A stretch of DNA of 64,000 nt, taken from Aurelia coerulea. Taxonomy: Eukaryota > Cnidaria > Scyphozoa > Semaeostomeae > Ulmaridae. Position 1 is the stretch's first letter; every line of letters starts with the position of its first letter. The notes beneath the pieces were generated by a model. The model did no database searches. It saw only the letters and a list, made by a program, of their open reading frames with translations, and had not been told where the DNA came from. The position numbers and the translations under genes are program-made. The stretch covers positions 17,838,501 through 17,902,500 of the forward strand of contig CM076960.1 in assembly GCA_039566865.1 (NCBI GenBank). Reading direction: 5' to 3'. Positions 59,801 to 64,000 of the stretch are shown here, in pieces.

Positions 59801-62800
59801 CTTTGCCTGAAAGAGGGTGAAAACCATATCAGCTACACCGCAGATTCCATGTCACCCGAAGAAAACCAGGAATTACCTGATCAACTGCCATGTACTTCCA
59901 GGCACCAAGGAATCCAAAACGAGGGTATCGAAATTGCAGAATTGACTAACAGTTATGCAAAGATATCACAGCTAGTTATTGAAAACAGTCCTACCAAAGT
60001 AGATGAATCAGGAGAAAGATTTTTAATGGAAGAAGATGAAAACGTCACTAAGCACCCTGTAAAACTCTTTTTATGCGAGAAGGAGAATTATTGTACGTTG
60101 AAGAATTTGCTGCCTGAAAGTCTGCCAAAACTGGATGCGTGTGAAAGAAGCCAGCATTGTTTTGTACAAAGCGAGAATACTCAATTAAACCAAGCTGTAG
60201 CTGATATCAAAGAGGTTGATACAGAGCCTAATATAGTCACATCAACTGAAAACGACGTTCAAACAAGTAGTTTATTTTCAGAAGTGATTGGGCATAGATC
60301 AAATCCACTGGCTTTGTCACAAAAGAAGGCATATGATGAGGTGGCCAATGAAGTCAACAAACTATGTAACGTTCTGTTGTCTGACACAATGCCTAGCAGA
60401 AAATCCCAGGAGCACTTTGTAGCCCAAAAGGAAATCAAACAAAACAAAGATGCCATCAATGCTATTGAACACGTTAGTACAAAATCTGCTGAGAGATGCG
60501 ATCAAAAAGAACTTTCACATATGGAGGTGGGTAAGGGCAAAAGCTTAGAGGATCCTAAGTCATATGCAACAGCTAGTGAGTCTGGTTGCTGTGAAGCTTT
60601 TACTGTGGTAAATCGTCCTTATGCATTTCCTCCTCTGTTGCAAAGAAAATATGAGAATAAGCCATCTGTTTTAAATAACATCAGTTCATTAAATGACTTG
60701 AACTTGGAGGGAGCAAAGGACTTTCATATTCCCATAAGAAGTCAGCAAACAAAGCATACCAATGTGCCCGGGCCACCCCCTCTAGGTCCTCAGCAATCCA
60801 GAAGCCGACTTGATACCAGACCAGCAACTCAGCAGCCTGGAAGCTGGCTTGAAGCCAGGCCACCCCCTCTAGGTCCTCAGCAACCTGGAAGCCGGTTTGA
60901 TACCAGACCAGCAACTCAGCAGCCTGGAAGCTGGCTTGAAGCCAGGCCACCCCCTCTAGGTCCTCAGCAACCTAGAAGCCGGTTTGATACCAGACCAGCA
61001 ACTCAACAGCCTGGAAGCTGGCTTGAATCCAGGCCACCTCCTGTTTGTCCTCGGCAACCTAGAAGTTGGTTTGATACCAGACTAGCTCCTCAGCAAATTG
61101 GAAGCTGGCTTGAAACCAGGCCACCCCCTCCAGTATATGATACTACCAATGTGTGGTACAATCGGCAATGTTTGGGTCAAAGACCTGGATGGAACTGCTA
61201 CTGGCCCTCCTATCAAGGACAAATTAATCCGGTTCAGCAAAGGCTACAGGGGAATTACAACCAATCTCAAGTCAAATATGGACAGGAGACTTACCCGGCG
61301 TTTATGCCACCGGGAAATAATTACAGAGCTGCCAGAAGGTTTGCTTTTCATCCACAGTATCCTGGTGAAGTTGAAGCTTGGAAACTGACTCACCCATCTG
61401 GAAATATGCAGCCTCTCCATCCCTTTCAAAATCAGAGAGGAGACAGAGAAATACATGGTGTAGATGCTGCAAGGGATGAATACATGCACGGTGACAGTAC
61501 ACAATACCCTCTTGGTACAGGTGCTCAACGGTTGAATTGGCATGAACGTGTACCTGTGGACAATGCACAATGCCTCAAGAAGAACACAGTTTTGGCTGAG
61601 AGAAGAAAATCTGAAGACGATTATTTCATAAAAAGGACGAAGACTTCCCTGAAATTACAAAACAATGGGGACACCAAGAAGAGATCAAGTGTGGATGAAA
61701 GTCATTCTTACGAGCCACCAAGTCATGTCAAACTGATTAAAAATAATATACCAATAAAAAGCAAGGATGTGTTCTCTGATATTGATATCCAACGAGCGCT
61801 CAAATGCATTAGTACAACTGAGCTAGAAAATTCTATTTTGCAAAAAGACAGTTTGTGTTGTGACACTACATGCACTCTAGAGGCCAGCTGTGCTAAGCAG
61901 AGCACAGTGCAGATGACATTTTCTCCAGTTTCAAGCCTAGTGGAAGGAACAGTTTCAGATATTGGTATCAGGCAGTCATTACAGGATTCTATTGCGGAAA
62001 TAAAATGTCTGATGAATGACTCAGTGGGTAAAGAAGAAGGTGGCCTACATTGGGAGCATGACCATGCTATACATCGCGATCCGAGGAAACCAAATAACTC
62101 TATAGGAGAGACGCTTGGCGATCCAAAGAAGCCGATGAAGTCAATAGGAGAGATGCTTGGCGATCCAAAGAAGCCAATAAACTCTGTAGGAGAAACACTT
62201 GGCGATCCAAAGAAGCCAATGGACTCGGTAGGAGAGATGCTTGACGATGCAAAGAAGTCAATGGACTCGGTAGGAGAGGTGCTTGGCGATCCAAAGAAGC
62301 CGATGAAGTCAATAGGAGAGATGCTTGGCGATCCAAAGAAGCCAATATACTCTGTAGGAGAGACGCTTGGCCATCCAAAGAAGCCGATGAAGTCAATAGG
62401 AGAGATGCTTGGCGATCCAAAGAAGCCAATAAACTCTGTAGGAGAAACGCTTGATGATCCAAAGAAGCCAATGAACTCGGTAGGAGAGATGCTTGATGAT
62501 CCAAAGAAGCCAATGAACTCAGTAGGAGAGATGCTTGGCGATCCAAAGAAGCCAATATACTCTGTAGGAGAGACGCTTGGCGATCCAAAGAAGCCGACAA
62601 AGTCAATAGGAGAGATGCTTGGCGATCCAAAGAAGCCAATATACTCTGTAGGAGAGACGCTTGATGATCCAAAGAAGCCGATGAAGTCAATAGGAGAGAT
62701 GCTTGGCAATCCAAAGAAGCCGATGAAGTCAATAGGAGAGATGCTTGGCGATCCAAAGAAGCCAATATACTCTGTAGGAGAGACGCTTGGCGATCCAAAG

Positions 62801-64000
62801 AAGCCAATGAAGTCAATAGGAGAGATGCTTGGCGATCCAAAGAAGCCGATGAAGTCAATAGGAGAGATGCTTGGCGATCCAAAGAAGCCAATATACTCTG
62901 TAGGAGAGACGCTTGGCGATCCAAAGAAGCCGATGAAGTCAATAGGAGAGATGCTTGGCGATCCAAAGAAGCCAATAAACTCTGTAGGAGAAACGCTTGA
63001 TGATCCAAAGAAGCCTATGAATTCGGTAGGAGAGATGCTTGATGATCCAAAGAAGCCAATGAACTCGGTAGGAGAGATGCTTGGCGATCCAAAGAAGCCA
63101 ATAGACTCTGTAGGAGAAACGCTTGGTGATCCAAAGAAGCCAATGAACTCAGTAGGAGAGATGCTTGGCGATCCAAAGAAGCCAATAAACTCTGTAGGAG
63201 AAACGCTTGATGATCCAAAGAAGCCAATGGACTCGGTAGGGGAGATGCTTGGCGATCCAAGGAAGCCAATGGACTCAGTAGGAGAAGTGATGCAGACAGT
63301 TCAGAACACCAGTTTGTTTGCAGAGGAAACTCAAACAGTGGTGACGTCAGAGTTGTCATTCGTAAAGCTGAGCAGCGATATTGTTAATAAGTACCACACT
63401 GCTTCTACAGTAAAAGGCAAACGATCAGTTTTGAACATAGGTAACACTACCTCTGTAGCCAATGGTTCGTGGTTACCCAAAGGCCACACTGCCTCTTCGA
63501 CTAAAAACCAAAATTCATTATTAATCAAAGGACAACCTGCCTCTTCTACCAAATGTCAAAAATCATTATTAATCAAAGGACAACCTGCCTCTTCAACTAA
63601 AAACCAAAGGTTATTTTTGATAAAAGGGAAAACTGACTGTTCGACTGAAGGTGAGAGTTCATTACTGTGTGAAGGTCAAGGTTTGACTAACGGTCAAGTT
63701 TCATTATCAACAAAAGGACAACCTGCCTCTTCAAATGAAGGTCATACTGCCTCTTCAACCGAATGTAAAACTTTCAGAATGCAGAGCCTCAAGGAAAGGC
63801 AGATAACTTCTGAGACAAAATCATTATTTCTAAATCAAAATGAGGTAACCGCTGCTTTGAATTCTTTAAATGAAGATAGCTGTGCCAGAAGTGATTCTGC
63901 TTTAACTTTCGATACTTTACCAGGAGGATTTAAGTATGCCATTTTGAATGATGCCAATGGAAATACCGAGAACATCGCTTTGAATTATTTGAAGGATAAA
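50890..64000 (+). CDS. giant chromodomain protein with tandem repeats (partial, open at right edge)
   Basis: Exons: 50890-50981, 54300-54754, and 56124 to the window end, joined TTAGG|G-TAC and AACG|CG-ACA in phase: at least 2,808 residues with no stop. Residues 7-58 form a chromodomain (DYEVEKIL, TEYLVRWLGY, DDDTWEPKENLLDC) with the HP1-type methyl-lysine cage Y8, W29 and Y32, so binding to methylated histone-like peptides is likely. A Lys/Arg-rich stretch (about 58-110) follows, then mostly low-complexity acidic and Ser-rich sequence. In-frame repeats: 31-aa x2 (about 56550-56735), 73/56-aa (59045-59818), 29-aa Pro-rich x4 (60770-61117), 14-aa x28 (62099-63274). The chromodomain is closest in style to CDYL/MPP8, but no ankyrin or hydratase domain is seen, so no family name is given. 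The start at MACAPNDYEVEK was chosen as the Met nearest the domain. Confidence 0.9.
51190..51295. repeat. copy of a LINE 3'-UTR module also found at 52180-52260
   Basis: GGCAGGGATAGCATTTAAAG, GACCTT, CCATAATGGTCC and AGAGGTG occur in the same order at 52180-52245 inside the hAT element. This copy lies outside it, 200 nt away. Confidence 0.65.
52062..52083. repeat. (TATG)n microsatellite
   Basis: Short ACTATGTATGTATGTATGTA run beyond the 3' end of the LINE fragment. Confidence 0.85.
52150..52883 (-). mobile_element. LINE 3' fragment (ORF2 C-terminus) inside the hAT element
   Basis: A 176-aa minus-strand frame (52883-52353) encodes the post-RT region: CTSWYPGLNKRLSKKIQTAQ, KSIDWLPTKNRMD, RRSKFKLDIPFRKTTAGQKC and SYLGPKTWNSLSSEIKS. 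This resembles non-LTR ORF2 C-termini. The reverse transcriptase core is missing (5' truncated). Confidence 0.85.
53685..54265. mobile_element. foldback MITE, CCGGGTGTCCCAAAATGATG family, copy 2
   Basis: CCGGATGTCCCAAAATGATG at the left, CATTTTGGGACACCCGG at the right; arms share GAACCGATTTTCAAA, and an internal pair GACCCATTTTTCCAGTCAAC / TTGACTGGCAAAGAGGACCG is also inverted. It ends 34 nt before exon 2 of the chromodomain gene. Confidence 0.85.
54985..55560. mobile_element. long foldback in intron 2 of the chromodomain gene
   Basis: Left-arm blocks AGTAAGTGGCAGATTGA, CAAACGTTGTT, GTCGCTAAAAGAC and GAGTATTTTTCGCAATTTTT recur inverted at 55440-55530. The inner arms around AACGAGGAGCGTGTTTCATT (55217) and AATGAAACACGCTCC (55308) pair closely. 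Ends not precisely defined. Confidence 0.8.
55676..56039. mobile_element. two tandem AGACCTTTTAGCTATTCT-family MITEs (copies 3 and 4)
   Basis: Copy 3 (55676 to about 55855) starts AGACCTTTTAGCTATTCT with a decayed right end. Copy 4 (55859-56039) starts AGACCTTTTAGCAGTTCT and ends AGAATAGCTAAAGGGTCT. Both contain GAATCGAACGATATTT and TTCGAATGTG. They end about 85 nt before the large third exon. Confidence 0.8.
59045..59818 (+). repeat. coding 73-aa then 56-aa tandem repeats in the chromodomain protein
   Basis: ENRISYTADSMS and ENHISYTADSMS-type starts occur at 59045, 59264, 59483, 59651 and 59819. The spacings are 219, 219, 168 and 168 nt, so two 73-residue and two 56-residue units stay in frame; the shorter form lacks the HQETQNQDAETEA segment. 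Each unit has DQLPSTSG, NVSQ and PTK...ESPEKLC. Confidence 0.95.
60770..61117 (+). repeat. coding Pro-rich 29-aa repeat, four units
   Basis: Four 87-nt units, with consensus RPPPLGPQQPGSRFDTRPAT then QQPGSWLEA, and a partial fifth (RPPPP). Units 1-3 are nearly identical; the fourth is diverged. Confidence 0.95.
62099..63274 (+). repeat. coding 14-aa repeat, 28 consecutive units
   Basis: Exactly 28 units of 42 nt with no insertion or deletion. Consensus S-(I/V)-G-E-(M/T)-L-(G/D)-D-P-K-K-P-(M/I)-(K/N/D/Y). Degenerate half units flank it (DPRKPNN before, SVGEVM after). The long minus-strand open frames across this interval are shadows of the repeat. Confidence 0.97.

Noticed and set aside
62099..63274. 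CRISPR-like regular array
   Set aside because: Units are contiguous with no spacers, lie in a coding frame, and the genome is eukaryotic.
61723..63359. Three long minus-strand ORFs (328, 302 and 114 aa) with repeated SPTEFIGFFGS or SLDRQASLL motifs, resembling a repetitive surface or structural protein
   Set aside because: They are antisense shadows of the 42-nt coding repeat. The plus strand is open for 7.9 kb through all repeat types and joins in phase to chromodomain exons; the minus frames stop at the array borders.

Overview
The window reads as nuclear DNA from an intron-rich animal, most likely a cnidarian (anthozoan or stony-coral type). The five protein genes are metazoan families cut by short exons with GT-AG (occasionally GC-AG) borders, and introns and intergenic space are packed with foldback/MITE DNA transposons and CR1/L2-type LINE fragments. 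The organism is an inference from gene content and repeat style; no database was searched. Most coding exons are too short to stand out as ORFs and were found here by reading splice borders and protein similarity.

Layout, left to right. (1) Minus strand, about 255-2904: the 5' end of a TGFBRAP1/VPS3-like gene (CNH domain), running off the left edge. (2) 2905-6288: intergenic, with decayed LINE 3' ends. (3) Plus strand 6289-7167: an uninterrupted SIAH-type E3 ubiquitin ligase. (4) 7168-12061: intergenic, with several foldback elements, one a hAT-type element with a perfect 8-bp target duplication. (5) Plus strand 12062-33525: a complete 13-coding-exon L-gulonolactone oxidase gene (449 aa), the last enzyme of ascorbate synthesis. 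Its introns hold nested foldbacks, a defective LINE, a tRNA-like SINE and TTAA-flanked MITEs. (6) 33526-38069: intergenic, with foldbacks. (7) Minus strand 38070-47153: a PLEKHF (phafin) gene with PH and FYVE domains in 9 coding exons. Its C terminus is altered by a foldback transposon. (8) 47154-50889: intergenic/upstream region with hAT MITEs and a large palindromic GATAAAC foldback. (9) Plus strand 50890-64000 and beyond: a very large chromodomain protein. Two short exons carry the chromodomain, followed by one exon open for at least 7,877 nt to the window edge, with four sets of in-frame tandem repeats including 28 consecutive 14-residue units.

The genes do not form a pathway. TGFBRAP1 (CORVET tethering) and PLEKHF (PI3P-binding endosomal adaptor) both act on early endosomes, but they lie about 35 kb apart and this may be coincidence. 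The most unusual content is the giant repeat-bearing chromodomain protein, the transposon-modified C terminus of PLEKHF with a paralogous empty site in a GULO intron, and the density and nesting of foldback elements.
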